Part shown: in pieces, positions 28,072-39,104 of the stretch
How positions within the stretch are numbered: position 1 is the stretch's first letter
How the letters are laid out: each line of letters starts with the position of its first letter
Assembly: GCA_007844125.1 (NCBI GenBank)
Contig: CM017572.1
Coordinates: 23,535,879 to 23,599,878 of the forward strand
Length of the DNA stretch: 64,000 nt
Origin: Sinonovacula constricta
Lineage: Eukaryota; Mollusca; Bivalvia; Cardiida; Solecurtidae
Direction: 5' to 3'
Made by a program: the position numbers and the translations under genes
Notes under the pieces: model-generated
Seen by the model: only the letters and a program-made list of their open reading frames with translations
Databases searched by the model: none
Told to the model about the DNA's origin: nothing

Positions 28072-28382
28072 TGGTGCAATTCGACAGTTTGGAACAAAAC
28101 TATTTACATTTTACAGCTTAGTAAACCATTGTTATATGAACAGACCTCGTAAAATGCTGTTTATTGATGTCCTACACCTGTTGGAAAAGTGAACCATAAC
28201 GCCAAAATCGTCATTAAAAACATGTATTTCCTGTCTCAGCCACGCTGCACAGTTAGCTATTTTAAAACCAAGAAAACCGCTGTGACGTCGATGTCTATTT
28301 TTAGCAGGAATCCCAATTTTTCTTATTTATACTGTTACGTATATAAGGTGTTGGCAAATTGTTGGAAACCACATTTAATGGC
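28072..28382 (-). mobile_element. TIR element family T, copy 6 (inverted)
   Basis: Left end TGCAATTCGACAGTTTGGAA, core TTCCTGTCTCAGCCACGCTG and CACAGTTAGCTATTTTAAAA, right end TGGCAAATTGTTGGAAACCAC. These are the reverse complement of copy 5. Non-coding. Confidence 0.7.
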
Positions 28383-28654
28383 ATGACGCTCTATACGTTT
28401 TTAAACGATTTTCGTACAAAAAAGGTAAAAAAGCTCCGCTTGGTCTTTCAAGCGTTGTGTTTTCAAAACAATTTCGGCGCCGAGAGAACGGACCTGTGGA
28501 GTAGGTTGAACTTGTTTCTGTCTATTGACAATCGCAACTGTTCTACTGTATCCTGGCTGTATCGAAGAAAATAGGCGATGCATTTCGATTTTTCACATTG
28601 CAATAACGAATATCTAATGCAGCAGGTAATTACTTAATTGCAGTTTAATTGTTT

Positions 28655-28815
28655 TTGTTACTAGACCATTTTTGGACAGATTGGTCATTTTCTGATGTCA
28701 ATATTTATTTTAGTACCAAACTATTTTTTGGACATATTTGTCTCTTTCTGCTGTCAATATTCATTTTAGTACCAAAATATTTTTTGGACAGATTTGTCCT
28801 TTTCTGCTGTCAATA
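28655..28815. repeat. 57-bp triplication
   Basis: Three diverged copies of a unit with TTTTTGGACAGATTTGTC and CTGTCAATATTTATTTTAGT, spaced about 57 bp (28672, 28729, 28786). Confidence 0.8.
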
Positions 28816-29006
28816 TTTATTTTGGTAACAATACCAACAAGATGCAAAAGAATATTATAGCTTACACCAATTTTAGTGTTTGCTTCCAAAAAGTTATTAT
28901 AAATTCTATTAATTTTGTTAAATTGGCATTTTGATTTGTATTTTTTTAACAATTTATTGTTGGCATCCCTCTGTCTCTGGAGACAATGGAGTCTGCACCT
29001 GAGTAT

Positions 29007-29639
29007 TTACTTAGTTGTGGGGCAGCAGCGGCGACTGTGACTGAACAAGCCCATGCGGGAGCTGCAGCTTCTGCCGCACTTGCTGCACGTATGGTTCTTG
29101 TTGATTACTGTCGGGGTAGCAGTGGTAGGCTGGGTTCTCTGCTGTTTGCGGCTCTTTCTTTCCTCACGCTGGATCTCTCTCTTCTCCTCAGCCTACTTGA
29201 TGCCGGTTTTAACATTAGCACGGCAGCTAGAGCGATCGGAGGTTGCTGATTCGAGATCTGCTGGGTTGATGTTGCAAGACTTCAGATCCCTCTTGCAGAC
29301 ATCCTTGTAGCGCTGGGCTGGTCGTCCGACTGGCCGTGTTCCAGTGGCGAGCTCGCCATAGAGGATGTCCTTGGAGATGCGGCAATCGTCCATCCTGCAT
29401 ACCTGTCCGAGCCAGTTACGGCACCTCTGAGAGAGGGTGGCGAACATGCTTGACATGCCTGCCTTGGCCAAAACATCTGCATTGGTGATGCGATCCTGCC
29501 AGGTGATGCTGTGGAGTCGTCTGAGGTTGCGCATGTGAAAGGTGTTCAGTCTTCGTTCTTGGTGCATGTACAGGGTCCAAGCCTCACTGCCATACAAAAG
29601 GGTGCCCAGCACGCACACTTGGTACACCTTCATCTGTGT
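29007..29639 (-). pseudogene. Post-RT C-terminal region of LINE ORF2
   Basis: Starts abruptly at about 29639 with TQMKVYQVCVLGTLLYGSEA and continues LNTFHMRNLRRLHSITWQD, NWLGQVCRMDDCRISKDIL and RPVGRPAQRYKDVCKRDLK, the conserved region after the thumb in many LINE ORF2 proteins. After a frame change it ends CSKCGRSCSSRMGLFSHSRR, a C-terminal zinc-finger-like motif, with the stop at 29007. The 5' neighbour is the linker in a different frame, so the join is a deletion, not an intron. Confidence 0.75.
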
Positions 29640-29977
29640 CAGTAACGTGATTCTCACTAGTGTACTCCCCGTAGTGCTCAACCCATCTCTTCATCTGCTC
29701 CTCACGGTCCTCGATGATGACGCCGGAGGTGGACTTGAGGGGTGACACTAGGTCCAAAAGCCTTCTTAATGCCCTCATACATGGCACAGGTGTTTCCGCA
29801 TTCTGCAGAGGTCTGGATGTCGCTGCAAAACTTCGGCCAGTAGTTGTTGGCGCACCTTCGGGCGACCCTCTTGGCGTTGTTGCGGGCTTCTCTATTGGCG
29901 GCCAGTGTTTTCTCGCAGGGCTTCCTCTTGTACTTGAGATGCGCAACACCCTTGGCGGCTAAGGCAGGCTCCATCAC
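29640..29977 (-). pseudogene. Endonuclease-RT linker of LINE ORF2
   Basis: Frame 1 (29977 to about 29740) reads YWPKFCSDIQTSAECGNTC and AMYEGIKKAFGPSVTP. It then shifts frame near 29740 to LKSTSGVIIEDREEQMKRWV and EHYGEYTSEN, up to 29638. This is the helical stretch before the first RT block in related elements. One frameshift is needed here, consistent with a dead copy. Confidence 0.7.
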
Positions 29978-30098
29978 TTCGATCCCGGCATCGAACCAGT
30001 CCTCGTTATTCCTGGTCTGGTATATTGTATCACGGATAAAGTCCCAGCGTGCTGTGGTAATGACTGTGAGGCAATCTTCCAGGATCTTGTCAATGGCC

Positions 30099-30720
30099 TC
30101 AGCAAAGCAGCTCAGGCTTTGAGGCTGTGGCTGTGTCGATGCGAGGCCGGCTCTTCTGCTTGGAGTGGTGGATTCGTCTGGGTCGGAGACGCATCATGCT
30201 GCCGACCAGGGAGTGATCAGTGTCGCAGTCGGCACTATGGTTACTGCGCGTGAGGAGCACGTGGTTCAGCATGGGTCTTCTAGTAATGACGACGTCCAGC
30301 CAATGCTTTGACCTGGGATGTCGCCAAGACACTCTGTGGTGGGGCTTGGTGGAGTAAAATGTGATGGCGATAGCGAGGTCAGCAGAGCAGAGCGAGTGAG
30401 GCGGAGTGAGAGTTCGGTGTCCTGTGAAGGAGGTTCGACTGATAAAAGGTGGGAGTTGCAAACTGCGAAGCCAACTCCGTAGAGTCGGCGCTCATATGAC
30501 TCCAGACCTTGCTAGAAGAACGTGTAGTCCTTCTCCCTGTGACTGCCACTGGAAGCGAGGCGTGTCTCCTGGAGGGCGGCGATGTCGATGTTCTGCTTGG
30601 CCAGCTCGCGGTTGATGGTGTCGGTTTTCCTGGCGTCGCCTACTTGCTGAAGGTCGTCAGATAGGCCAGGACAATTGTTCTGACGTTCCAAGTTGCCAGC
30701 CGCAGGGATGGTGGTTTCTT
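30099..30720 (-). pseudogene. AP-endonuclease domain remnant of LINE ORF2
   Basis: The N-terminal piece (about 30710-30660) reads PSLRLATWNVRTI, the first endonuclease block. A second (about 30660-30510) includes LAKQNIDIAALQETRLASSG with the catalytic Glu block, then reaches a stop. The C-terminal piece (about 30365-30110) reads VSWRHPRSKHWLDVVITRR and SADCDTDHSLVG with the final Asp-His block. Sequence between the second and third pieces is shortened and frameshifted. Confidence 0.72.
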
Positions 30721-31262
30721 TCCTTTTCCTTTCGATGTTTGTCGATTGTGCTCAATTTTACAACAAGCCTGTCGATTTTGTCTAAGTTTCACGCACATTG
30801 CCCGGGGTTGAGGCGGGCGGTAACTTCCCATCGAAGTCAAAGGACTCCACCCACCGTCGAGAGCAACCCCTAGCGCCCGGCTCTACGCCAAGCTAGCCTG
30901 GTCTTATGACTTGTATCTGCTTCTCCCCGTCCTGAGTCTATGCTGAGACAGCGAAGCTGGAGTGACCTCTCTAGGTGCAGGCCTGGACGGGTGGTATGGA
31001 GATCCTAGAGTGGCAAGTGCCAGGATCACCCTCTCGGCATTACTGGCAGAGTCCGGCGTAAAGGCAAGCCAATACGGCCGGTGCCAGCGCAGCTGCAGGA
31101 GGTGCCAGAAGGCATCGCAAAGCTCAGCCATCTGCCTACGGGTCTCCGTACCGGATTTTCTATCTGGGTTTACTCCCATAGCCTTTGACCAGCCAAGGTC
31201 GACCTGCAAGGCAGCAGGAAACTCGTGGATGGCGGGGTCGTTCATTGCCCGTCCAGAATACG

Positions 31263-32127
31263 AAGCATCTACTTACTGCCTATATTAGTTTATCAAATTT
31301 ATTAAACAAAATGGTATTCTCATGTTTTGATTAGCTATACTTATTAATTTATAAATTTACTAAACAAAATGGCTTTTTCATATTTCGTTCGAATAGACTT
31401 TTTAAACAGTCTCTTTCAACATTCTTTCTGGATAAATATTATCATATTACTAAAGTTTATGTGTGTTTTTTTTTTTTAAATCTCTTCATAACTCTGCAAT
31501 GCTCGCCAGAATCTAAGATTTTACTTTCTAAAGGTGTGGGTGAGGGTGGCATCGAGGGGAGGTAGAAGGGTGATGTTTGTTTCGAATGTTCATACTGAAG
31601 GAGTCGGAGGGTGTTAAAATGAATTTTGAATTTCAAACTCGTACCCTAGCGCGGGATTTAGAACATACAGCAGATAAACAAGAGACCATGTCACCGTCGA
31701 GGTCCTGTTCAACAATGGAAATTTTTTGCCTAACAACAAACTGATTATGAAACAGGAAAACGTTGTTATGAAACAATTTATAATGCCGTCAAATGTAAAT
31801 GTTCTTTAAATTATAAGCGGTAACGAATTGTCTTTAAACGCATGGGCAAATGTCTGAATACAAACAACAGAATACAGTATAACATTTGACTTGTACATAG
31901 TACTTTGTCGTGACAAATGCAATTTAAATTAAATAAATCATAAATACACATACATGTATGTAGCATTAACATTTCAAGTGTAATGCAACACTCGAAACAG
32001 CTATTTAATTTAATTCTGATATTCAACACAGTTGAATAATAACCGAAATTCACTGCACCAAAAGCGCCGCACTTCACTTATTTACAGAACAACATGGCGC
32101 CATCCACAGGACTTTTCCAGAAACAAT
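31263..32127. other. Intergenic AT-rich sequence, no gene seen
   Basis: Contains a diverged duplication with AAACAAAATGG near 31305 and 31363. No ORF with support. Confidence 0.5.
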
Positions 32128-32530
32128 TACATACAAGAAAGAGCCAGGATGTGAGACATCCAAGGCGCTGTAGGGAGCATGCGCTTTAAACAAGAAGATG
32201 ACTATCCTGGGAACTAAACACTCTCTTACACTGTTGATTTATTACATAAACATTTGACAGTAATGAACCGTAACTCTAATGGGAAGTGGAGTATTTTTGC
32301 TACTTTGTTTGTTTTCCTTGTTCTCGGCTACATCTGTATTTACAAGCTGCATTTCTAACATCGGTACACTCGGTTACTTTTCTTAAACAAAACTTCGCCA
32401 AAAAGGCTACATTTTTATGTTACTTTTTATAATTGCAAGCTACGCTTTATTGTTGCAAGCTACCTTGTTAAAAACGGAACACTTGATTCTTTTCTCTGAA
32501 GAGAGTCTCACAGAATACCTGTGACATCGT
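32128..32530 (-). repeat. Dispersed repeat family G, copy 2 (inverted)
   Basis: Reverse complement of the segment at 23394-23735, with CAAGAAAGAGCCAGGATGTG, ACTCTCTTACACTGTTGATT, CATCTGTATTTACAAGCTGC and CTGAAGAGAGTCTCACAGAA. It is slightly longer through an internal near-duplication around 32395-32470. Confidence 0.7.
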
Positions 32531-33040
32531 GTTATTGACTGCTACTCTATCGTCCCCATAAAAAATGCATTTCATAAGAGGCACCGCTCTCAAGAGTGGC
32601 GCCAATTAATGCCGCGCTCATGCGTGGCGACGATAAAACAAGAGTTTTTTGCTTAATCCTAATTATTCATATTTAGTTGATATGTCCGCGCCTCGTACTT
32701 GTTTTCAAGGCTTTAATAATGATGACGTGATGGCTGTCTGATTTTTTATCTTTAAAAAAAAAATAGTAGATCATCTTTACTTCCCATTAGGCTCTAGACT
32801 AATTCGTGGTGTGCTCCGGGAGATGGTTGTCTGTTTTGTTTGTATGTTTTTATTGTTATTGTGTTTTATCAAAGAAAGGTAAACATGATATTATGTATGA
32901 TTCTTTTTTAAAAAGCTTAACGCTCCTCGAACAATATTGTAGGCATAAACGACTGGTTTCCTTAAAGTAATATATGGTCGCGTGTTTTGTTGTTTGTTTA
33001 TTGTTTGTTTTTGTATGTGTGTGTTTTGTTATTTCTTTTT
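32531..33040. other. Intergenic sequence, nothing recognised
   Basis: AT- and T-rich, no ORF or repeat match seen. Confidence 0.5.
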
Positions 33041-34180
33041 TAGCTCACCTGAGCACAACGTGCTCAAGGGGAGCTTTTGTGATACCGCTTCGTCCGTCGT
33101 CCGGCGTCCGTCGTTCGTCGTTCGTCGTCCGTCGTCCGTCGTTCGTCGTTCGTCGTCAACATTTACCTTGTGAACACACTAGAGGCCACAATTTTTATCC
33201 AATCTTTATCAAACTTGGTCAGAATGTTTGTCTGCATGAAATCTTGGATGAGTTCATTATTGGGTCACCTGGGGTCAAAAAGTAGGTCACGAGGTCAAAT
33301 TTTAGGAAAAACTTGTGAACACACTAGAGACCACATTTATAGCCCAATCTTCACCAAACTTGGTCAGAATGTTTGTCTGCATGAAATCTTGGATGAGTTC
33401 GTAACTGGGTCACGTGGGGTCAAAAAGTAGGTCACTAGGTCAAATCTTAGAAAAAGCTTGTGAACACACTAGAGGCCACATTTATAGCCCAATCTTCACC
33501 AAACTTAGTCAGAATGTTTGTCTGCATGAAATCTTGGATGAGTTCGTAACTGGGTCACGTGGGGTCAAAAAGTAGGTCACTAGGTCAAATCTTAGAAAAA
33601 GCTTGTGAACACACTAGAGGCCACATTTATAGCCCAATCTTCACCAAACTTGGTCAGAATGTTTGTCTGCATGAAATCTTGGATGAGTTCGTAACTGGGT
33701 CACGTGGGGTCAAAAAGTAGGTCACTAGGTCAAATCTTAGAAAAAGCTTGTGAACACACTAGAGGCCACATTTATAGCCCGATCTTCACCAAACTTGGTC
33801 AGAATGTTTGTCTACATGAAATCTTGGATGAGTTCATTATTGGGTCTCGTGGGGTCATAAAGTAGGTCACTAGGTCAAATTTTAGGAAAAGCTTGTGAAA
33901 ACACTTAAGAGGCTACATTGATGGCCCAGTCTTCACCAAACTTGACCATCATGTTTGCCAGTATGAAATCTTACATATGTTTTGAAGTGAGTCATGTGGA
34001 TTCAGTAGGTTACTTGGTAAAATTCTAGAAAATGTTATCAACCCAGTGGCCACACTAATGGTCCAATCTTCACCAAAGATTTCTAAAGTAAATAACTCTT
34101 AATTACTTAATGCCAGATTTGAGCCTACGTAAAGCCTGTGTCATCAGGTGAGCGATTAAGGGCCATCATGGCCCTCTTGT
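33041..34180 (+). mobile_element. Bivalve-type CTCACCTGAG element with five 145-bp internal repeats
   Basis: The left end AGCTCACCTGAGCACAACGT and right end CATCAGGTGAGCGATTAAGG share a 10-bp inverted GCTCACCTGA. A short CGTCCGTCGTTCGTC microsatellite follows the left end. Units beginning CTTGTGAACACACTAGAGGC start at 33167, 33312, 33457, 33602, 33747 and 33892, exactly 145 bp apart. The last is degenerate. The end carries a palindrome, AGGGCCATCATGGCCCT. The small ORFs across it are by-products of the repeat. I know such sequences from bivalve genomes as an abundant non-autonomous element, but the superfamily is not settled from this copy. Confidence 0.85.
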
Positions 34181-34202
34181 TTTTTCTTCGGAGGGTGGAG
34201 GG

Positions 34203-34240
34203 AGAAATAGCTAACTGTGCAGCGTGGCTCGGATAGGAAA
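34203..34240 (+). mobile_element. TIR element family T fragment
   Basis: GAAATAGCTAACTGTGCAGC followed by GTGGCTCGGATAGGAAAT matches the family T core, then passes directly into family F. Confidence 0.6.
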
Positions 34241-34848
34241 TTGGCGACGCGCTGGAGCGAGACGCCTATAAATGAAATGCTCACAGAAAATTGCACATGG
34301 ATAAAAGTTTGTTTTGCGGACTTTCTAAACCTCATTAAATACGAGTCCGAATTCGGTAAACGGCGTTCTATTTTAGTTATTTATTTTTATATGTGTTAAT
34401 TTCTGTTTGTCTGTCGCTTTTAAGGTATCTTTGAAAATAATCAATAAGATACTGAGAATGAAACAACATACTACGTTCGAGAAAAATACTATCTGAACAG
34501 TACTTATTTGTGTAATATGAAGCTGCTGCACATGTGCACTTTCTGCCTGTACACTTTAGTTTTATAGTTAATTATAATAAATTTGCAACTTTTTTTCTAC
34601 ATATGTTACATGTGAAAACCTATTAAATGGTGTTTTGCGTTTATTTTGTTTTAAACCATTCTATGGCCTCATGAATATAAGTTTTATATACTTTTTCTCG
34701 GGATTTATAGTATACTGATAACTTTCAAATAAAAACCATAACGTTTCCAATGTCTTTGTTACTTGTTCACTTATTGCTTCAATCTAATTACCTCTTCCAC
34801 TTATTGCGTCGCCTTTGATGCTTTGCATCAACGACTTTTCTTGTATTT
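34230..34848 (+). mobile_element. Hairpin-ended dispersed family F, copy 2
   Basis: It opens near GGAGCGAGACGCCTATAAAT and has GTTTGTTTTGCGGACTTT, GGATTTATAGTATACTGATA and TTCAAATAAAAACCATAACG. It closes with GTCGCCTTTGATGCTTTGCA then ACGACTTTTCTTGT. Direct repeat of 35205-35652. No coding support. Confidence 0.72.
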
Positions 34849-34897
34849 AATGACTAGTGGTGTGTTATACTTTAATTTTCACATGGTTGTATGCCGC

Positions 34898-34995
34898 GAA
34901 TAACAGCATTTTGCGGGATCTTTTCAGGAAACACTAATTTATTAATGAGAGAGACAAAAAAATGGTCCAAACATTCGGCTACCACTTTTCAGTGG
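34898..34995 (+). mobile_element. TIR element family T, 3' fragment
   Basis: CAGCATTTTGCGGGATCTTT, AAAAATGGTCCAAACATTCG and GCTACCACTTTTCAGTGG correspond to the right-hand end of the family. Confidence 0.6.
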
Positions 34996-35204
34996 GTGGT
35001 CAGCAGGGGATGACATTCCATGTCCAATTGCCATTTTAATTAAAGACGCGACATAGTTTATCCAGTCCTGGTGATGTGCCCGGGGTCTTGGATCCATACC
35101 TTGGATTGAACACACGACTTACTGATTCTGAGATTTTACACTCGACTTACTGCGCCTGCAAAGCCCATGTTTCTATTTGTTGCTTGTTATAATTTAGTAT
35201 GTTC

Positions 35205-35652
35205 ATATTTCTGGAGCGCGATGCCTATATATGGAATGCACACCGAAATTTGCAAATGGGGAAAGTTTGCTTTGCGGACCTTAGTTTATAAAATAATAAA
35301 AGAAGGGTCCTAATTCGGTAAAAAGCGTGCTTTATATTTTGTGTGTTTATTTTTGTGTGACACTATCTTTCAACATAACTTAGAAAAATACTATATGAAC
35401 AATAATTATTTGTGTAATGTGAGGCTGTTGCACATGAGCATTTTCTGCTTGTACACTTTAGTTTTATTGTTAATATAATAATGTTGCAACTTGTTTTTTC
35501 TACATAGGTAACATCTTAAAAACCTATTTCTCAAGATTTATAGTGTACTGAAAACTTTCAAATAAAAACCATTACTTTTCAAACATCTCTGTTTTCCTCT
35601 TCCACTTTTTTGTGTCGCCTTTGTTGCTCCGCATCAACGACTTTTCTTGTAC
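35205..35652 (+). mobile_element. Hairpin-ended dispersed family F, copy 3
   Basis: It opens CTGGAGCGCGATGCCTATAT, continues AAGTTTGCTTTGCGGACCTT and GAGGCTGTTGCACATGAGCA, and closes GTCGCCTTTGTTGCTCCGCA then ACGACTTTTCTTGT. The terminal hairpin stem has one changed position compared with copies 1 and 2. Confidence 0.72.
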
Positions 35653-36007
35653 AAATCGTTGTAAGGATAGAAACAATAAATATTTAAAATACTATCTTTT
35701 TATCTCAAAGGTCAGTCGTGTATAATCCCCGTAAACTTGTATTTGGTCAATCATTTATTATAGCTGATCAACCAATAAGCATTGCTTGAGGGCCTTGTTT
35801 ACAGACATTTAACCACGTCACAAGTTTCTCCTTGTTTTCGGACTAAAGGCCTGTGTGGTTTTATATTGTTTTCACGTTAAAGGTTCCCATACCTTGTCGC
35901 GCCTAAAATAGTGATCCGTCTTAATTATATTGAATTTTTAGAACTTAAAACAGAGCAGAAATTTTGTTTAAGATTTGTACATATCGTAGTGTACATCAAT
36001 TTAACGA

Positions 36008-36009
<2 letters not shown>
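35653..36009. other. Intergenic sequence, nothing recognised
   Basis: No supported gene or repeat before the compound microsatellite. Confidence 0.5.
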
Positions 36010-36084
<75 letters not shown>

Positions 36085-36151
36085 GTGTGTGTGTCTGTGT
36101 GTGTGTGTGTGTGTATAGATATACAGACAGACAGACAGACAGACAGACAGA
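36010..36151. repeat. Compound microsatellite (CT)n-(GT)n-(ACAG)n
   Basis: About 40 CT dinucleotides pass into a GT run near 36085-36114 and then about seven ACAG/GACA tetranucleotides to 36151. The Ser-Leu and Arg-Glu open frames on both strands come from the dinucleotide run. Confidence 0.95.
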
Positions 36152-36454
36152 TAATAAACGTGAACCCAAAAGGAAGAGTTCTGCTCTATCAAAAATTCGA
36201 ATATTAATGATCAAAATGTATAAAATACAATGTAATACTACAGTTTTAGAAAAAAAATGAATGGTAAATCTTCTGTAGCAAGTGGATATAAAGCATTTAA
36301 ATCTTTGAAGAGATCTATAATTTTACATATATTCACTATCAATTATAACTGTCAATGCAGATGTAATCTAATACAAATGTATCTCTGATCCTCTTATACC
36401 CATATTTAATACATATCCGAAACCTAATCATTTTAATTAAAACTATATAATATT

Positions 36455-38000
36455 AATCTCCACTTGTGTTTTATTCAAACTAAAACAATAATCTCCACTG
36501 GTGTTTTATTCCAAGTAAACAATAATCTCCACTTGTGTTTTATTCAAACTTAAACGATTATCTCCCCTGGTGTTTTATTCAAAGTAAACAATAATCTCCA
36601 CTTGTGTTTTATTCAAACTAAAACGATTATCTCCCCTGGTCTTTTATTCCAAGTAAACAATAATCTCCACTTGTGTTTTATTCAAAGTATGCAATAATTC
36701 CCACTTGTGTTTTATTCAAAGTAAGCAATAATCTCCACTTGTGTTTTATTCAAAGTAAGCAATAATCTCCTCTTGTCTCCACTTGTGTTTTATTCAAAGT
36801 AAGCAATAATCTCCACTTGTGTTTTATTCAAAGTAAACAATAATCTCCACTTGTGTTTTATTCAAAGTAAGCAATAATCTCCTCTTGTCTCCACTTGTGT
36901 TTTATTCAAAGTAAGCAATAATCTCCACTTGTGTTTTATTCAAAGTAAACAATAATCTCCACTTGTGTTTTATTCAAAGTAAGCAATAATCTCCTCTTGT
37001 CTCCACTTGTGTTTTATTCAAAGTAAGCAATAATCTCCTCTTGTCTCCACTTGTGTTTTATTCAAAGTAAACAATAATCTCCACTTGTCTCCACTTGTGT
37101 TTTATTCAAAGTAAGCAATAATCTCCTCTTGTCTCCACTTGTGTTTTATTCAAAGTAAACAATAATCTCCTCTTGTCTCCACTTGTGTTTTATTCAAAGT
37201 AAGCAATAATCTCCTCTTGTCTCCACTTGTGTTTTATTCAAAGTAAACAATAATCTCCACTTGTGTTTTATTCAAAGTAAACAATAATCTCCACTTGTGT
37301 TTTATTCAAAGTAAGCAATAATCTCCTCTTGTCTCCACTTGTGTTTTATTCAAAGTAAGCAATAATCTCCACTTGTGTTTTATTCAAAGTAAACAATAAT
37401 CTCCACTTGTGTTTTATTCAAAGTAAGCAATAATCTCCACTTGTGTTTTATTCAAAGTAAACAATAATCTCCACTTGTGTTTTATTCAAAGTATGCAATA
37501 ATTCCCACTTGTGTTTTATTCAAAGTAAGCAATAATCTCCACTTGTGTTTTATTCAAAGTAAGCAATAATCTCCTCTTGTCTCCACTTGTGTTTTATTCA
37601 AAGTAAACAATAATCTCCACTTGTGTTTTATTCAAAGTAAGCAATAATCTCCACTTGTGTTTTATTCAAAGTAAGCAATAATCTCCTCTTGTCTCCACTT
37701 GTGTTTTATTCAAAGTAAACAATAATCTCCACTTGTGTTTTATTCAAAGTATGCAATAATTCCCACTTGTGTTTTATTCAAAGTAAACAATAATCTCCAC
37801 TTCTGTTTTTTTCAAAGTATGCAGTAATTCCCACTTGTGTTTTATTCAAAGTAAGCAATAATCTCCACTTGTGTTTTATTCAAAGTAAGCAATAAATCCC
37901 ACTTGTGTTTTATTCATATAAAACAACAATCTCCATTAATGTTTTTTTTTAAAGTAAACAATCAACTCCACTGTTGTTTTATTCAAAGTAAACGTGTATA
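36455..38000. repeat. 34-bp satellite with 12-bp insertion variant, about 40 units
   Basis: The unit AATAATCTCCACTTGTGTTT plus TATTCAAAGTAAGC (34 bp) is repeated. Some units carry a 12-bp addition (CTCTTGTCTCCA type), making about 46 bp. AAAC and AAGC endings alternate irregularly. Units become more diverged beyond about 37900, and isolated TTTTATTCAAAGT remnants continue to about 38390. Repeats are directly adjacent, without unique spacers, so this is not a CRISPR array. Confidence 0.95.
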
Positions 38001-39104
38001 GTTACTAATATTTCATTCAGTGAGCGCTTATAAAAACTTATGTTTTATTCACATTGAAGGATAACTAGAAACTCATGTTTTATTCAAAGTGAATGCTTAT
38101 ATATACTTCTGTTTTATTCAGAAGGAACGTTTATTGTTTCGTGTTTTCTTCAAAATCAACGCGAGTTAATAATAACTAATGTTTGATTAATAGTAAAGCC
38201 TATCGTATGTTGTACATTATTCGAAGTGGACATTAACCTACAGTTGTATTTTATCCAAAGCAAACCATTGTCAAAACTAAAGTTATATTTAAAGTGAACT
38301 CTAATAACAATATTTTATTCAAAGTGAAGCAATATCTAAACTTCATTCAAAGTATTCGAAGATGGTATCTAATGTTTCTTCAAAGTAAACACAACAATTC
38401 CCCATTTTCGAAATATAAATATAAAATAATAAAAAACGTAGAAAAAAGATCATAACATTGTGTTAATTGTTGTTGTTTTTAAAGAAAAATGCCATACGTA
38501 CTTTAAAGTAAAGCATACGTTTAAAATAGCTTCAGCTAAGCGGTACAAATTGTTATAATATTCAATAACAGTATAGAGACATTCTCAGTCGTATTCACTT
38601 TGATCTGATTTAAAAAGAAAAGAAACAGAAAAGAAAGACTCCTTAAAAGGCATTGTTTTCTGGCAATATTTTAAATTTCCTTCGAAATTGTAAACTACTG
38701 TGAAAAATGCAAATTCGACCTTTACAATACCTCCATCTCAAGGCACAGTATTTGACCGGCAAGCCAACCTTAAATTAATCGTAATGTCAATTGTGAGTCA
38801 TAAAGCGATTTATAAACTATTTACCTATGATATCCATCAGTTTCACTATTAATAAATCCACGATAGTCAATATTTGTATTCTTGAATAAATGTTTAACTC
38901 AATGACCGATGTTGTACAGGTAAGTAACTGAAGTTCATGCATGGCTTCAGGGCAGAGTTCTTGGCCTAGCGATAAGAGTTGCTTACTGAAAGCTCAGCTG
39001 CTCCTCATGTCGTTCGCTAGAGGCCCATTTGCCGTGGAGACTTTCTTGTCAAATGGCAAGAAAAGAACGACCCAATGCTTATCGGTGACGTTAATTTAAT
39101 TGTA
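38001..39104. other. Satellite decay zone and unannotated intergenic sequence
   Basis: 38001-38390 contains diverged relatives of the 34-bp unit (GTTTTATTCA...AAAGTGAA), with unit lengths no longer regular. 38391-39104 has no recognised feature. Confidence 0.55.

Larger units (their letters stand above)
28978..31262 (-). mobile_element. Decayed non-LTR retrotransposon (LINE), internally deleted
   Basis: GC-rich relative to its surroundings. Read on the minus strand, it has a probable 5' UTR (31262-30760), AP-endonuclease pieces (about 30710-30150), the endonuclease-RT linker (29977-29640) and then directly the post-RT C-terminal region (29639-29007). The reverse transcriptase palm, including the YxDD motif, is missing. 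Several frame changes occur. The coding ends at 29007 with a Cys/His-rich motif and is followed by a short 3' UTR. The clade was not resolved. It cannot move autonomously. Confidence 0.78.

Noticed and set aside
28986..30615. Plus-strand ORFs between 28.9 and 30.6 kb
   Set aside because: Antisense shadows of the GC-rich LINE; the minus strand carries the recognisable endonuclease and post-RT motifs.
32974..33430. ORFs across the CTCACCTGAG element
   Set aside because: They arise from the CGTCCGTCGTT microsatellite and 145-bp repeats; the units carry stops and frames change.
36001..36214. Arg-Glu and Ser-Leu repeat ORFs
   Set aside because: By-products of the (CT)n-(GT)n microsatellite.
36455..38000. 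Possible CRISPR array (regular 34-bp repeats)
   Set aside because: Repeats abut directly or carry the same 12-bp addition; there are no unique spacers, no cas genes, and the context is animal DNA.
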